From Arthrobacter sp. Soil763 (GTDB lineage: Bacteria; Actinomycetota; Actinomycetes; Actinomycetales; Micrococcaceae), in NCBI RefSeq assembly GCF_001428365.1, contig NZ_LMSH01000002.1, forward strand, positions 1,013,505-1,077,504: a DNA stretch of 64,000 bases. Reading direction: 5' to 3'. The notes beneath the pieces are model-generated. The model saw only the letters and a program-made list of their open reading frames with translations, had not been told where the DNA came from and did no database searches. A program made the position numbers and the translations under genes. The first letter of the stretch is position 1, and each line of letters opens with the position of its first letter. Below are positions 37,696 to 46,741 of this stretch, one piece after another.

Positions 37696-38757
37696 ATGAC
37701 TTCAGCATCCAGCACGGATCCGTCAGCCCAGGCCCCGGCGGAGACCGCAACGGGCGGCGCCGGAAATGCGCTGCCGGGGGAGCGCCCGATCGGCGTGTTC
37801 GACTCCGGCGTCGGCGGCCTCACGGTGGCGCGGTCGATCATCGACCAGCTTCCCAACGAGTCCATCCTCTACGTGGGCGACACCGCCAACGGGCCGTACG
37901 GGCCGCTGCCTATCGCCGAGGTCCGCGCCAACGCGCTCGGCGTGATGGATGAACTGGTGGACTCCGGGGTCAAGCTGCTGACCATCGCCTGCAACTCCGC
38001 ATCGGCGGCCGTGCTGCGGGATGCCCGGGAACGCTACACCGCCCGGTACGGGATTCCGGTGATCGAAGTGATCCAGCCGGCCGTCCGGCGTGCCGTCTCG
38101 GCCACCCGCAGCGGCCGGATCGGCGTGATCGGCACCTCCGCGACCGTCGGCTCGCGCGCCTATGAGGACACCTTCGCGGCCGCCCCGGACCTGCAGATCA
38201 CCTCCGCGGCCTGCCCGGCGTTCGTTTCCTACGTCGAGGCCGGCATCACCACCGGCCCGGAACTGCTCGCCGTGGCCCGGGACTACCTGGCCCCGCTGAA
38301 AGCCGCCGGCGTGGACACCGTGGTGCTGGGCTGCACCCACTACCCGCTGCTGACCGGGGTGATCTCCTATGTCATGGGGGAGGACGTCACCCTCGTCTCC
38401 AGCGCGGAGGAAACCGCCAAGGACGTCTACCGTGCGCTCGCATCCCGCGGCCTGGAGCGCAGCGGTGCGACCGCGCCGGAACACCACTTCATCGCCACCG
38501 GCGACGCCGCGCAGTTTGAGCACCTGGCCCGGCGGTTCCTCGGGCCCGAGGTCCTCAGCGTCCGGCACGTGGACCACGTCGCCGCGCAGTACCCCACCGG
38601 CAGCCTGGCCCGGATCACCCCGGAGATGATCGCCGCCGCGCAGGCCGGCGCCGGGCGGCCGCGGACCTCCAACTTCGTCTCCTCTCTTGCCGGCCGGGAC
38701 AGTGCCCTGCAGGAAATTGCCGTGCCGCCGGCCGGCCTCCGGGGGTCCGGCCTGTGA
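37696..38757 (+). CDS. murI: Glutamate racemase
   Basis: This 353-residue enzyme provides D-glutamate for peptidoglycan. Motifs are GVFDSGVGG (Asp36), TIACNSAS with catalytic Cys99, and LGCTHYPLL with catalytic Cys213. Both Cys are present. The N-terminus (1-30) and C-terminus carry about 80 extra residues compared with the usual 265-280. TATCCT (37681-37686) lies 9 nt before the ATG, a possible -10 box. Its last codons overlap the MBL gene by 4 bp. Confidence 0.94.
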   Translation: MTSASSTDPSAQAPAETATGGAGNALPGERPIGVFDSGVGGLTVARSIIDQLPNESILYVGDTANGPYGPLPIAEVRANALGVMDELVDSGVKLLTIACNSASAAVLRDARERYTARYGIPVIEVIQPAVRRAVSATRSGRIGVIGTSATVGSRAYEDTFAAAPDLQITSAACPAFVSYVEAGITTGPELLAVARDYLAPLKAAGVDTVVLGCTHYPLLTGVISYVMGEDVTLVSSAEETAKDVYRALASRGLERSGATAPEHHFIATGDAAQFEHLARRFLGPEVLSVRHVDHVAAQYPTGSLARITPEMIAAAQAGAGRPRTSNFVSSLAGRDSALQEIAVPPAGLRGSGL

Positions 38758-39551
38758 AGCTGACCATCGTGGGCTGCACCGGCTCGTTCCCGGGCCCCGG
38801 ATCGCCGGCGTCGTGCTACCTGCTGACCGCGCACGACGGCGAGCGGAGCTGGAAGATCGTGCTGGACCTGGGCAGCGGCGCCCTCGGCGCCATCCAGCGC
38901 TACACCGACCTGGAGGACATCGACGCGATCTTCCTCACCCACCTGCACCCGGACCACTGCATGGACCTGTGCGGGCTGCACGTTGCGGTGCGCTGGAAGC
39001 CGGGCGGCTGGGGACGCGGCCGGATCCCCGTCTGGGGGCCGGCGGCCACGGCGGACCGGATGGCGACCGCGTACGGGCTGGAGCTGGACCCCGGCATGCA
39101 CGAGGAATTCGACTTCAGCAACTGGTCCGAGCGCAAGCCGGTCACCATGGGTCCGTTCACCGTCACCCCCTACGCGGTGAACCACCCGGTGGAGGAGGCC
39201 TACGCCCTGCGGGTGGAGGTCACCGAACCGGACAAGGACGGGGTGCCCGCCACCCGGGTGCTGAGCTATTCGGGCGACACCGACTCCTGCGCCGGGCTTG
39301 AGGACGCCGCCCGGGACGCGGACCTGTTCCTCTGCGAGGCCGCGTTTGAGGAAGGCCGCGACGACGGCATCAAGGACGTGCACCTGACCGGCAAACGGGC
39401 CGCCGAAGCGGCCGTCGCCGCCGGCGCCCGGCGGCTCCTGCTGACCCACATCCCGGTCTGGACGTCCCCGACCACGGTGATGGCGGAGGCCCGCGAGGTC
39501 TTCGGCCCGCAGGTGGCCGTCGCCGTCGCCGGCGTGCACTACACCGTCTGA
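38754..39551 (+). CDS. MBL-fold hydrolase, Rv1339-like cyclic-nucleotide phosphodiesterase
   Basis: The 265-residue metallo-beta-lactamase fold protein has the metal motif [11 protein letters not shown] (about residues 62-72), further His in [10 protein letters not shown], Asp in SYSGDTDSC and a late His in LLTHIPVW. The gene order murI-MBL-rph-rdgB is the same as in M. tuberculosis, where Rv1339 was reported as an atypical cAMP phosphodiesterase. Assignment by synteny and fold; RNase Z-like activity is the alternative. Confidence 0.85.
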   Translation: MKLTIVGCTGSFPGPGSPASCYLLTAHDGERSWKIVLDLGSGALGAIQRYTDLEDIDAIFLTHLHPDHCMDLCGLHVAVRWKPGGWGRGRIPVWGPAATADRMATAYGLELDPGMHEEFDFSNWSERKPVTMGPFTVTPYAVNHPVEEAYALRVEVTEPDKDGVPATRVLSYSGDTDSCAGLEDAARDADLFLCEAAFEEGRDDGIKDVHLTGKRAAEAAVAAGARRLLLTHIPVWTSPTTVMAEAREVFGPQVAVAVAGVHYTV

Positions 39552-39628
39552 GCCGCGCCGCCTGAGCCGGGCCGCCCGGCGGTTCCCGGTGCTGTGCCGC
39601 GCGGGCCGCCGCCGGTGCCCGGGATCGA

Positions 39629-39634
39629 TATGCT
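39629..39634 (+). promoter_or_regulatory. -10 box predicting a leaderless rph mRNA
   Basis: TATGCT is followed by GGAGGGC and then ATG 39642 (7 nt). It is nearly identical to the element before the hydrolase at 22048. Confidence 0.6.
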
Positions 39635-39641
39635 GGAGGGC

Positions 39642-40400
39642 ATGACTTCCGAAGCTCTTACCGCCCCCGTTCTTCGTGCCGACGGCCGCACGCCCGACCA
39701 GCTCCGCCCGATCAGCATCACCCGCGGCTGGTCCAAGCAGGCCGAGGGTTCGGCGCTGATCGAGTTCGGCAACACCCGGGTGCTGTGCACGGCCTCCCTG
39801 ACCGAAGGGGTGCCGCGCTGGCTCAAGGGCGAGGGCCGCGGCTGGGTCACCGCCGAATACGCCATGCTGCCGCGTGCCACGAACACCCGCTCGGCACGCG
39901 AATCGGTCAAGGGCAAGATCGGCGGCCGCACCCACGAGATCTCCCGGCTGATCGGCCGCTCGCTGCGCTCCATCATCGACACCAAGGCCCTGGGCGAGAA
40001 CACCATCGTGCTGGACTGCGATGTGCTGCAGGCCGACGGCGGCACCCGCACCGCCGCGATCACCGGCGCCTACGTCGCGCTCGCCGAAGCGATCCGCTTC
40101 GCCCGGGACAACAAACTGATCGCGCGCAACGCCGAGCCCCTTGTGGACACCATCGCGGCCGTCTCGGTTGGGATCATCGACGGCGTTCCGATGCTGGATC
40201 TGCCCTACGTGGAGGACGTCCGTGCCGAGACCGACATGAACGTCGTGGTGACCGGTTCGGGCAAGTTCGTCGAGGTCCAGGGCACGGCCGAGGGGGCCCC
40301 GTTCGACCGCGATGAACTGAACAAGCTCCTGGACCTGGCCCTGATCGGCACCGGGCAGCTCGCCGCGATCCAGCGCGACACCCTGGCTGAGGCCCCGTGA
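39642..40400 (+). CDS. rph: Ribonuclease PH
   Basis: This 252-residue phosphorolytic 3'-5' exoribonuclease trims tRNA 3' ends. Signatures are [55 protein letters not shown] (phosphate-binding) and [20 protein letters not shown]. The stop overlaps the rdgB start by 4 bp. Confidence 0.96.
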   Translation: MTSEALTAPVLRADGRTPDQLRPISITRGWSKQAEGSALIEFGNTRVLCTASLTEGVPRWLKGEGRGWVTAEYAMLPRATNTRSARESVKGKIGGRTHEISRLIGRSLRSIIDTKALGENTIVLDCDVLQADGGTRTAAITGAYVALAEAIRFARDNKLIARNAEPLVDTIAAVSVGIIDGVPMLDLPYVEDVRAETDMNVVVTGSGKFVEVQGTAEGAPFDRDELNKLLDLALIGTGQLAAIQRDTLAEAP

Positions 40401-41071
40401 GCGGCACCCCCGCCGGGAATCCGGCCGGCGGCGACGGCGGGCCGGTCCTGGTCCTCGCCACCCACAACCAGGGCAAGCTGAAGGAACTGCGCGAGCTGCT
40501 GCGCGGGCAGTTGCCGGGCCTCGACGTCGACACCCAGGTGGTGGACGCCGGCGCGGTCGGCGCGCCCGACGTCGTCGAATCCGGCGTGACCTTCGCCGAG
40601 AACTCCCTGCTCAAGGCCCGGGCGGTGGCGGAGGCCACCGGACTGGTTGCGATCGCGGACGACTCGGGCCTTGCCGTGGACGTCCTGGGCGGTGCTCCCG
40701 GGATCTTCTCGGCCCGCTGGGCGGGCCGCCACGGCGACGACGCGGCGAACCTGCAGCTGCTGCTGGACCAGCTCTCCGACGTGCCCGACGAATACCGCGG
40801 CGCGGCGTTCGTGTGTGCCGCGGCCCTGGCCGTTCCGGCCACCGCCGGCGGCCAGGCACGCGAAGTGGTGGAGTACGGCCAGCTGGAGGGCACGCTGCTG
40901 CGGGAACCGCGCGGGGCGGGCGGCTTCGGCTACGACCCGGTGCTGCAGCCGAGCGGCCTGGACCGCAGCTGCGCCGAACTGAGCCCGGCGGAAAAGAACG
41001 CGATCAGCCACCGCGGGCATGCCTTCCGGGCGCTGCTGCCGGCGATTGTAGAGGCGCTGGCCGCCCGGTAG
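40397..41071 (+). CDS. rdgB: dITP/XTP pyrophosphatase (RdgB/HAM1)
   Basis: The 224-residue house-cleaning enzyme hydrolyses non-canonical purine NTPs. Motifs are [50 protein letters not shown] and the C-terminal [20 protein letters not shown] start inside rph. It is followed by a strong terminator. Confidence 0.95.
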   Translation: MSGTPAGNPAGGDGGPVLVLATHNQGKLKELRELLRGQLPGLDVDTQVVDAGAVGAPDVVESGVTFAENSLLKARAVAEATGLVAIADDSGLAVDVLGGAPGIFSARWAGRHGDDAANLQLLLDQLSDVPDEYRGAAFVCAAALAVPATAGGQAREVVEYGQLEGTLLREPRGAGGFGYDPVLQPSGLDRSCAELSPAEKNAISHRGHAFRALLPAIVEALAAR

Positions 41072-41081
41072 CCCACTGCTT

Positions 41082-41123
41082 AAAAAAGGATGGCGCCCCA
41101 CCAGGTGGGGCGCCATCTTTTTG
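41082..41123. terminator. Bidirectional terminator between rdgB and dedA
   Basis: The stem GATGGCGCCCC / GGGGCGCCATC (about 41089-41099 and 41107-41117) is flanked by AAAAAA on the left and TTTTT on the right. It serves both convergent genes. Confidence 0.88.
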
Positions 41124-41158
41124 GGCGTGATGACCGGAACGGAGGTCCCGGAGCAGCG

Positions 41159-41941
41159 TCAGGGCGTCTTGCGCTCTTCCTCGGGCTCGTGCTCCTCGAT
41201 GAACTCCTCGACCAGGCCGGTGCCGTACTTCTCGGACTGGCGCTTGGCGATCAGGCCGCGGACGACCTCGATGCCGATCGGGATCACCGAGACGAGCACG
41301 ATCGCGATGAAGATGATGTCCAGGTTGTCGCGCACCCACGGCACCGTGTCGCCGAGCAGGTAGCCGAGCAGGGTGACGCCGCCGCCCCAGAGCACGGCAC
41401 CGATGACGTTGTAGATGAAGAACTTCCGCTTGCTCATCTGCGCCACGCCGACGATTACGGGGACGAAGGTGCGGATGATGGGGACGAAACGGGCGAGGAT
41501 CAGGGCCTTGCCGCCGTGCTTTTCGAAGAAGGCGTGGGCGCTCTCGACGTTTTCCCGCTTGAACAGCTTTGAATCCGGCTTATTGAAGATCGCCGGCCCG
41601 GCCTTGGAGCCGATCAGGTAACCGGTCTGGTTGCCCACGATCGCGGAGGCGATGATCAGTGCCGCGAACGCCCAGATGTTGAATTTGATGGTCCCCGTCG
41701 CTACCAGCAGGCCGGCGGTGAACAGCATCGAATCCCCGGGCAGGAAGAAGCCGACCAGCAGGCCCGTTTCGGCGAAGATGATGCCGCAGACCAGCACGAC
41801 CACCCAGGGTGCCAGAGCCGGATCGGCCAGGAAGACCTGGGGATTGAGCCAGTCGGGCAGGATCGAGGCCAGGCGCGGCTGGACCGGTCCGGCGCCGCCG
41901 AAGGTGGACACGGCAAAGGCGTGCAGGTTGTAAGGGTTCAC
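41159..41941 (-). CDS. DedA-family membrane protein
   Basis: This 260-residue protein has about five to six hydrophobic segments and the DedA hallmarks ETGLLVGFFLPGDSML and ARFVPIIRTFVPVIVG. The family is linked to undecaprenyl-phosphate or phospholipid recycling and membrane-potential homeostasis. The GTG start has TACCCT 6 nt upstream. It is divergent from the exonuclease, with only 52 bp between start codons. Confidence 0.92.
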   Translation of the reverse strand: MNPYNLHAFAVSTFGGAGPVQPRLASILPDWLNPQVFLADPALAPWVVVLVCGIIFAETGLLVGFFLPGDSMLFTAGLLVATGTIKFNIWAFAALIIASAIVGNQTGYLIGSKAGPAIFNKPDSKLFKRENVESAHAFFEKHGGKALILARFVPIIRTFVPVIVGVAQMSKRKFFIYNVIGAVLWGGGVTLLGYLLGDTVPWVRDNLDIIFIAIVLVSVIPIGIEVVRGLIAKRQSEKYGTGLVEEFIEEHEPEEERKTP

Positions 41942-41947
41942 CCTTTA

Positions 41948-41953
41948 AGGGTA
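41948..41953 (-). promoter_or_regulatory. -10 box predicting a leaderless dedA mRNA
   Basis: TACCCT on the minus strand is followed by TAAAGG and then GTG 41941. The spacing is 6 nt. Confidence 0.5.
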
Positions 41954-41981
41954 CTTGACGGGCCGTGGCCGGATCCGGCGG

Positions 41982-41987
41982 TAAAGT
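41982..41987 (+). promoter_or_regulatory. -10 box predicting a leaderless exonuclease mRNA
   Basis: TAAAGT is followed by TGGGGC and then GTG 41994 (6 nt). TTGACG occurs upstream but 21 nt away, too far for a classic pair. Confidence 0.55.
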
Positions 41988-41993
41988 TGGGGC

Positions 41994-43013
41994 GTGGGTT
42001 TGGACTTTACGGCGATCGACTTTGAGACGGCGAACGGCTTCCGGGGATCGCCATGCGCTGTGGGGCTGAGCAAGGTCCGCGGCGGCGTCGTCGTCGAAGA
42101 GGCCTCCTGGCTGATGCGGCCGCCCGCGAACCACGACGCCTTCGACCACCACAACGTCCGGATCCACGGGATCCGGCCCGAACAGGTCGCCGGACTGCCG
42201 CGCTTTGGCGAACTGTTTCCCGAGATCGGCGCGTTCATCGGCGGGGACGTGCTGGCCGCGCACAATGCCGCGTTCGATCTGGGCGTGATCCGGTCCGGCC
42301 TGGAGGTCTCCGGCCTGCCGGGGCCCGCCTACGACTACGTCTGCACGGTCATGCTCTCCCGCCGCTGCTATTCGCTGGTGTCCAACTCGCTGCCCTACGC
42401 CGCGGAGGAAGCCGGGGTGCCGCTGGTCAACCACCACGACGCCGCCGAGGACGCCCGGGCCTGCGCCGGCATCCTGATCGACATTGCGGCGCGCAACGGA
42501 GCGGCGAGCATCGCCGAACTGTACCTGTCGCTGGGGCTCGCGGTGTCCCGCCAGCCGGCCTTCGACCCGCGCCGCGACCCGCTGTCCAAGGCCACCCGCG
42601 CCGCGCTCGACGCGCTGGCCGGCGGCAACGGCCCGGCTGCAGTGACCCGCCCGTTCCGCCCAGGCTGGCCGGAGGAAGGGGCCAACCCGGAACCGAACGC
42701 CGGCGCCGAACCCGGCCACCCGCTCTTCGGACAGACCGTCGTCTTCACCGGCGAACTGGCCATTCCGCGGCCGGAGGCCAAACTGCGCTCGGCCGAGCTC
42801 GGCGCCCGGCCCGAAAGCCGCGTCACGGCCCGGACCACCGTCCTGGTGGTCGGCGACGGGTTCGTCGCGGCGGACCTGCGCTCCGGCCGGCTGACCGGAA
42901 AAGCCCGGCGCGTCCTTGAACTGCATGAGCGCGGCCAGCGGATCGAGGTCCTCTCCGAGGGGGAGTTCCTGCAGATGGTCGGCGGCCACGTGGCGGCGGC
43001 CCAGGCGGGGTAG
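41994..43013 (+). CDS. DEDDh 3'-5' exonuclease fused to a BRCT domain
   Basis: The protein has 339 residues. The DnaQ-like exonuclease (about 1-175) shows TAIDFETANG with catalytic Asp9 and Glu11, LAAHNAAFDLGVI, and a final NHHDAAEDARACA His-Asp pair. After a linker, residues 240-330 form a BRCT domain (PLFGQTVVFTGELAIPRPEAK...VLVVGDG), as in DNA ligase A and the actinobacterial epsilon-like proteins. It could act in proofreading or repair. No polymerase domain is present. Confidence 0.88.
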   Translation: MGLDFTAIDFETANGFRGSPCAVGLSKVRGGVVVEEASWLMRPPANHDAFDHHNVRIHGIRPEQVAGLPRFGELFPEIGAFIGGDVLAAHNAAFDLGVIRSGLEVSGLPGPAYDYVCTVMLSRRCYSLVSNSLPYAAEEAGVPLVNHHDAAEDARACAGILIDIAARNGAASIAELYLSLGLAVSRQPAFDPRRDPLSKATRAALDALAGGNGPAAVTRPFRPGWPEEGANPEPNAGAEPGHPLFGQTVVFTGELAIPRPEAKLRSAELGARPESRVTARTTVLVVGDGFVAADLRSGRLTGKARRVLELHERGQRIEVLSEGEFLQMVGGHVAAAQAG

Positions 43014-43068
43014 ACCGCCCGCCGGTCATACGGCGCAACAATCATTTCGCCCGGTGCCCGGCCGATCC

Positions 43069-43074
43069 TAGCCT
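43069..43074 (+). promoter_or_regulatory. -10 box predicting a leaderless DUF4395 mRNA
   Basis: TAGCCT is followed by TAACGG and then ATG 43081 (6 nt). Confidence 0.6.
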
Positions 43075-43080
43075 TAACGG

Positions 43081-43653
43081 ATGAGCAAACTGATCTCCCC
43101 GCCCGTCCGCACGGAGATACCGGCGGAGGCACCGGTGCAAGTTCCGGCCGCCGGACCGCGGGGCGGCATCGACTGGGCCCGGGTGTTCGCCTTCCCGAAC
43201 CCGGTCAACGAGTACTCCGCCCGGATCACCGCCGCATTCGTGGTGCTGCTCTCGGCAGCGACGCTCCTGACCGGCTTCGGCTGGGGCCTGGCCGTGATCG
43301 CCGCCGGTTTCTGGCTGCGCGTGCTCTTCGGCCCGCGGATTTCGCCCTTCGGCCTGCTCTCGGTCAAGGTGATCACGCCCCTGCTGGGCAAGACACGGCT
43401 GGTTCCCGGTCCGCCGAAGCGCTTCGCGCAGGGCATCGGCGCGGCGCTGTCCACGGCGGCCGCCGTCCTGTCCGCCGCGGGGCTCGCTCCGGCCGCCTGG
43501 ACCCTGCTCGTGGTCCTGATCGTCGCTGCGTCGCTGGAAGCCTTTGCCGGCTTCTGCCTGGGCTGCGTGGTCTTCGGGATGCTGCAGCGCCGCGGGCTCA
43601 TCCCGGAGGATGTCTGCGAAGCCTGCAACGACATATCGCTCAGGCGCCGGTAA
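43081..43653 (+). CDS. DUF4395-family membrane protein
   Basis: The 190-residue protein has four hydrophobic helices (about 50-68, 68-88, 118-138, 140-170). Family features are VFAFPNPVNEYSARITA, FGPRISPFGLLSVKVITPLL and the Cys-bearing FAGFCLGCVVFGML. Paired Cys and frequent linkage to thioredoxin-like genes suggest a thiol role, but none is shown here. Its 3' end overlaps the convergent ADP-ribosylglycohydrolase gene by 14 bp. Confidence 0.88.
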   Translation: MSKLISPPVRTEIPAEAPVQVPAAGPRGGIDWARVFAFPNPVNEYSARITAAFVVLLSAATLLTGFGWGLAVIAAGFWLRVLFGPRISPFGLLSVKVITPLLGKTRLVPGPPKRFAQGIGAALSTAAAVLSAAGLAPAAWTLLVVLIVAASLEAFAGFCLGCVVFGMLQRRGLIPEDVCEACNDISLRRR

Positions 43654-44803
43654 GTTCCGCCAGCCGTTCGGCCATGCCCCGGATCACGGCCGGGGCCTCC
43701 AGCGCCGCCAGCCAGTCCGCCGGCAGGCAGTCCTCCCCGTAGTAGGCACCCAGGATGTTCCCGGCGATGGAAGCCGTGGAATCGCTGTCGCCGCTGTGGT
43801 TCACCGCTACCGCCATCGCCGCCCGGAAGTGCGCCTGCGCGCCCGCGGTGCCCGGCGTCGTCGTACCCGAGGGGCCGGACGGTGCCGCGGCTGCCACGGG
43901 CGCGGTGGCGAGCACCGCGTACAGCCCGACGGCGAGTGCCTCCTCGGCCACCCAGCCCTCGCCGAGTTCACGCACCAGCTCCTCCGCTCCCAGCAGGTCC
44001 GCGGTGCCCGCCGCGGCCGCCTCGCCATGCCGCAGCGCGGCCGCCAGCCGCTCCAGCAGGGCCGGATCGGCTTCCTCACCCTTGGGCAGCGGGCCATCCT
44101 GCAGCCGGGAGAGCGCAGTGCCGGCCGCCCCGGCCAGGCTTCCGCCGCCGGCCAGGGCATGGATGACCAGGCTGAACGCGGCCGCGCTTTGCCGGGCCGA
44201 GGGGTGGCCGTGGGTCAGGGACGCCGCGTCCGCGCTCAACTTGTAGACCGCGTCGGCGTCAATGTGGGGAATCAAACCAAAGGGCGCGGACCGCATCACC
44301 GTGCCGCAGCCCTTTGAGTCCGGGTTGACCGGCCGCTGCACGGTTCCCATCTCTCCGGTGGCGAGTCCGCTGAGGCAGGCGTTCCCCGGGGCGCGCCGGG
44401 CCCGGAGCACGTCGTGGCCGTCGATCCACCGTGGCGGCTGGAACGGCGCCGACTCCGGCAGGGCGACGCCCTGGCTGCCGAGCCAGCGCAGGTAGGCGAG
44501 CCAGAGGCAGGCGTTCGTGTCCGCCGCGACGCCCGAGTTGGCCCACTCAAGCGCTTCCAGCAGGCCGTCCACCGTGTAGAGGGTCATCTGCGTGTCGTCG
44601 GAGAAGTGGCTGCCGTCCCCGAGTGCGGCGAAGTCCCGCAGCCCGCCGGGTCCGTACGTTTCCCGGATCGCCTCAATCGTGTCGAATTCGACGGCGTAGC
44701 CCAGCGAATCGCCAAGCGCGCCGCCGAGCAGGCAACCATGGATGCGGGAGGCGTGGGACGGGGCAGGGACCGCCGCCGGGGACGTCACAGGATCAATGCT
44801 CAT
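43640..44803 (-). CDS. ADP-ribosylglycohydrolase family protein
   Basis: This 387-residue all-helical enzyme is expected to remove ADP-ribose from proteins or nucleic acids. The two magnesium-binding signatures are GGALGDSLGYAVEFD with HFSDDTQMTLYT (N-terminal) and NHSGDSDSTASIAGNILGA (C-terminal). An Ala/Gly/Pro-rich loop near residue 310 is probably disordered. No partner ADP-ribosyltransferase (DarT or DraT type) was seen nearby. Confidence 0.9.
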   Translation of the reverse strand: MSIDPVTSPAAVPAPSHASRIHGCLLGGALGDSLGYAVEFDTIEAIRETYGPGGLRDFAALGDGSHFSDDTQMTLYTVDGLLEALEWANSGVAADTNACLWLAYLRWLGSQGVALPESAPFQPPRWIDGHDVLRARRAPGNACLSGLATGEMGTVQRPVNPDSKGCGTVMRSAPFGLIPHIDADAVYKLSADAASLTHGHPSARQSAAAFSLVIHALAGGGSLAGAAGTALSRLQDGPLPKGEEADPALLERLAAALRHGEAAAAGTADLLGAEELVRELGEGWVAEEALAVGLYAVLATAPVAAAAPSGPSGTTTPGTAGAQAHFRAAMAVAVNHSGDSDSTASIAGNILGAYYGEDCLPADWLAALEAPAVIRGMAERLAELTGA

Positions 44804-44810
44804 GCCTTCA

Positions 44811-44816
44811 AATTTA
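44811..44816 (-). promoter_or_regulatory. -10 box predicting a leaderless ADP-ribosylglycohydrolase mRNA
   Basis: TAAATT on the minus strand is followed by TGAAGGC and then ATG 44803, a 7-nt spacing. Confidence 0.5.
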
Positions 44817-44960
44817 CCCCGGGCACCGCCTCGGTCCGGTCGGGGACATGTGCCGGTAAGGTGCTGTTGGCGCTACCGTGGATCCGGTGCCGCGAAAGGC
44901 ACGACGAACGGGGCCGCAGACGGGGCCGCAGCCCCCGACACAGCACGGCAAGGGAGACGG

Positions 44961-45317
44961 ATGCGCGAACCAGCGTGGCGGAAGACCGGCAGCACGCCCG
45001 ACTACAGGTTTTCCATGGCCAATGAGCGCACTTTCCTTGCCTGGGTGCGGACCTCGCTCGCGCTGATCGCCGGTGCCCTGGCGATCGACCAGCTGGCGCC
45101 GGACATCGCCCCCGCCCCGGTCCGGATCGCGATCTGCGTGGTCCTGGCGATCATCGGGGCCGGGCTGGCCTCGCTGTCCTACCGCCGCTGGGCCAGGATG
45201 GAGGCGGCGATGCGCAACAACCAGGAACTGCCGTACTCGGGGCTGATGCTCGTCATGACCGTCGGCGTTGCCATTGCCGCGCTGACCATCGCCCTGCTGA
45301 TCTTCCTGGCCCGGTGA
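44961..45317 (+). CDS. DUF202 (YidH-like) membrane protein
   Basis: The 118-residue protein has three hydrophobic helices and the family motif SMANERTFLAWVRTSLALIAGALA near the N-terminus. ATG 44961 has AGGGAGACGG directly upstream and is preferred over longer frames. The function is unknown. The stop overlaps the next DUF202 gene by 4 bp. Confidence 0.88.
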   Translation: MREPAWRKTGSTPDYRFSMANERTFLAWVRTSLALIAGALAIDQLAPDIAPAPVRIAICVVLAIIGAGLASLSYRRWARMEAAMRNNQELPYSGLMLVMTVGVAIAALTIALLIFLAR

Positions 45318-45658
45318 GCATGCCGGCCCGGGACCCGGGTCTGCAGCCGGAACGCACCACCCTGGCCTGGGGGCGGACGCTGCTGGCCCTGCTGGTCGCC
45401 GACCTGTTCATCTGGCGCTCTTGGGCTCTGAACGGCTCCGGGGTGGGGGAGGTGCCGGCGGGAGGCTTCGACCCCCTCGGGCTGTGCTCGGCCGCCGCCG
45501 CCGGGTCCACCGTCGTCCTCTTTATCTGTGTCCGGCTACGGGCACGGCAGCTGCGCGGCTCCACCGCGCCGGTCCCGGCGGCGCTGATGCTCGCCGCGAC
45601 CGCGGCCGTCGTCGCGCTCGCCGGGAGCACCGTGGCCGCGCTCGCGCTCGCCGGCTGA
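45314..45658 (+). CDS. Second DUF202-family membrane protein
   Basis: The 114-residue protein has three hydrophobic helices. It has the shorter DUF202 signature LQPERTTLAWGRTLLALLVAD. It starts GTG 45314 (or ATG 45320) inside the previous gene. Adjacent pairs of long and short DUF202 proteins are common and probably form a heteromer; function unknown. Confidence 0.85.
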   Translation: MSMPARDPGLQPERTTLAWGRTLLALLVADLFIWRSWALNGSGVGEVPAGGFDPLGLCSAAAAGSTVVLFICVRLRARQLRGSTAPVPAALMLAATAAVVALAGSTVAALALAG

Positions 45659-45740
45659 CGGCCGGGCCCCAGCAAACGCCCAGATTCCGCTGGCAGACTC
45701 CAGGCAGACCCTGCCCCCACGACGAAGGATTCACCGCGCC

Positions 45741-46676
45741 ATGACCACGCCAGCGACCACCCCAGCGACCGAGGACGCCCGGCCGTCCGTACACCCGGCC
45801 GACCGGCAGCCGGCCCTTCCGGCCCGGCTCGCCGCCGAGGCGCTGGGCACCCTCTTTGTGGTGGTGGCAGGACTGGGTGTGCCGCTGTTTGCCGTGCCGC
45901 AGTACAACCCGCTTCCGGCGTCGCTGGCTGCCGGCCTGGCCCTCACCGCTGCCATGCTGGCCTTCGGCTACCTCTCCGGCGGGCACTTCAACCCCGCCGT
46001 CACGGTGGGCAACGCGATTGCGGGCAGGATCAGGCCCGGGGCGGCGGCAGCCTACCTCGGGGCGCAGCTTGCAGGTGCCCTGCTGGGCGGCCTGGCCCTG
46101 TTCGGCGTGCTGCGCACCGTGCCCAAGCTGAACGGCACCAGGTCGGCGTTCGATACCGTCGCCGCAGGCTTCGACGCCCGCTCCGTTATCCAGGCGCCGG
46201 TGGCCGGCGTGCTGCTGGTCGAGGTGCTCGGCGCCGCCCTGCTCGTGGCCGTCTACCTGGGCACCACCGCGCCCCGGAACCCGCGTCGCGCCGCCGCGCC
46301 GTTTGCCGTCGGCCTGAGCATGGCCGTGCTGCTGCAACTGGGCCAGAGCATCGGCAACGCCCCGTTCAATCCCGCCCGCGCCACGGCCTCCGCGCTCTTC
46401 AGCAGCCCCGAGGCGCTTGGCCAGCTTTGGCTGTTCTGGGTGGCGCCGCTGGCCGGCGCCGCCGTCGCCGGGCTGGTCTTCCGCGGCTTCGCCCGCACCC
46501 CTGACACCGCTGCCGACGGCGTCGAACCGGCGCAGGCGGAACCGGTGGCGGAAACGGCGGTTACCGGCACAGCGGGCACCGATGCCGCCGGCACCAGCCG
46601 TCCGGCGGCTCCCGGCCGGGCAGCTGCGGTCCCGGCTGATGAGGCCCGGGACTTCTTCGACAAGCGCACCCCGTAA
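45741..46676 (+). CDS. MIP-family channel (aquaporin/aquaglyceroporin)
   Basis: This 311-residue membrane channel has six helices. Both half-helix boxes are present: HFNPAVTVGNAI (first NPA) and NAPFNPARATAS (second NPA followed by the selectivity Arg). Residues 255-311 form an Ala/Thr/Pro-rich cytosolic tail. Water or glycerol selectivity cannot be set by eye. GAAGGA precedes the start. Confidence 0.92.
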   Translation: MTTPATTPATEDARPSVHPADRQPALPARLAAEALGTLFVVVAGLGVPLFAVPQYNPLPASLAAGLALTAAMLAFGYLSGGHFNPAVTVGNAIAGRIRPGAAAAYLGAQLAGALLGGLALFGVLRTVPKLNGTRSAFDTVAAGFDARSVIQAPVAGVLLVEVLGAALLVAVYLGTTAPRNPRRAAAPFAVGLSMAVLLQLGQSIGNAPFNPARATASALFSSPEALGQLWLFWVAPLAGAAVAGLVFRGFARTPDTAADGVEPAQAEPVAETAVTGTAGTDAAGTSRPAAPGRAAAVPADEARDFFDKRTP

Positions 46677-46729
46677 CGCCCGTCACCCGGCGCCGCGGGC
46701 CGCTGCACAAGAGTGTCGGTGGCAGCCGA

Positions 46730-46735
46730 TAGCGT
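46730..46735 (+). promoter_or_regulatory. -10 box predicting a leaderless sbcD mRNA
   Basis: TAGCGT is followed by AGAGGC and then ATG 46742 (6 nt). Confidence 0.55.
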
Positions 46736-46741
46736 AGAGGC

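Noticed and set aside
43640..44803. ADP-ribosylglycohydrolase as part of a DarTG-like toxin-antitoxin or phage-defence system
   Set aside because: The neighbouring genes (DUF4395, DUF202) are ordinary and no ADP-ribosyltransferase gene is adjacent.
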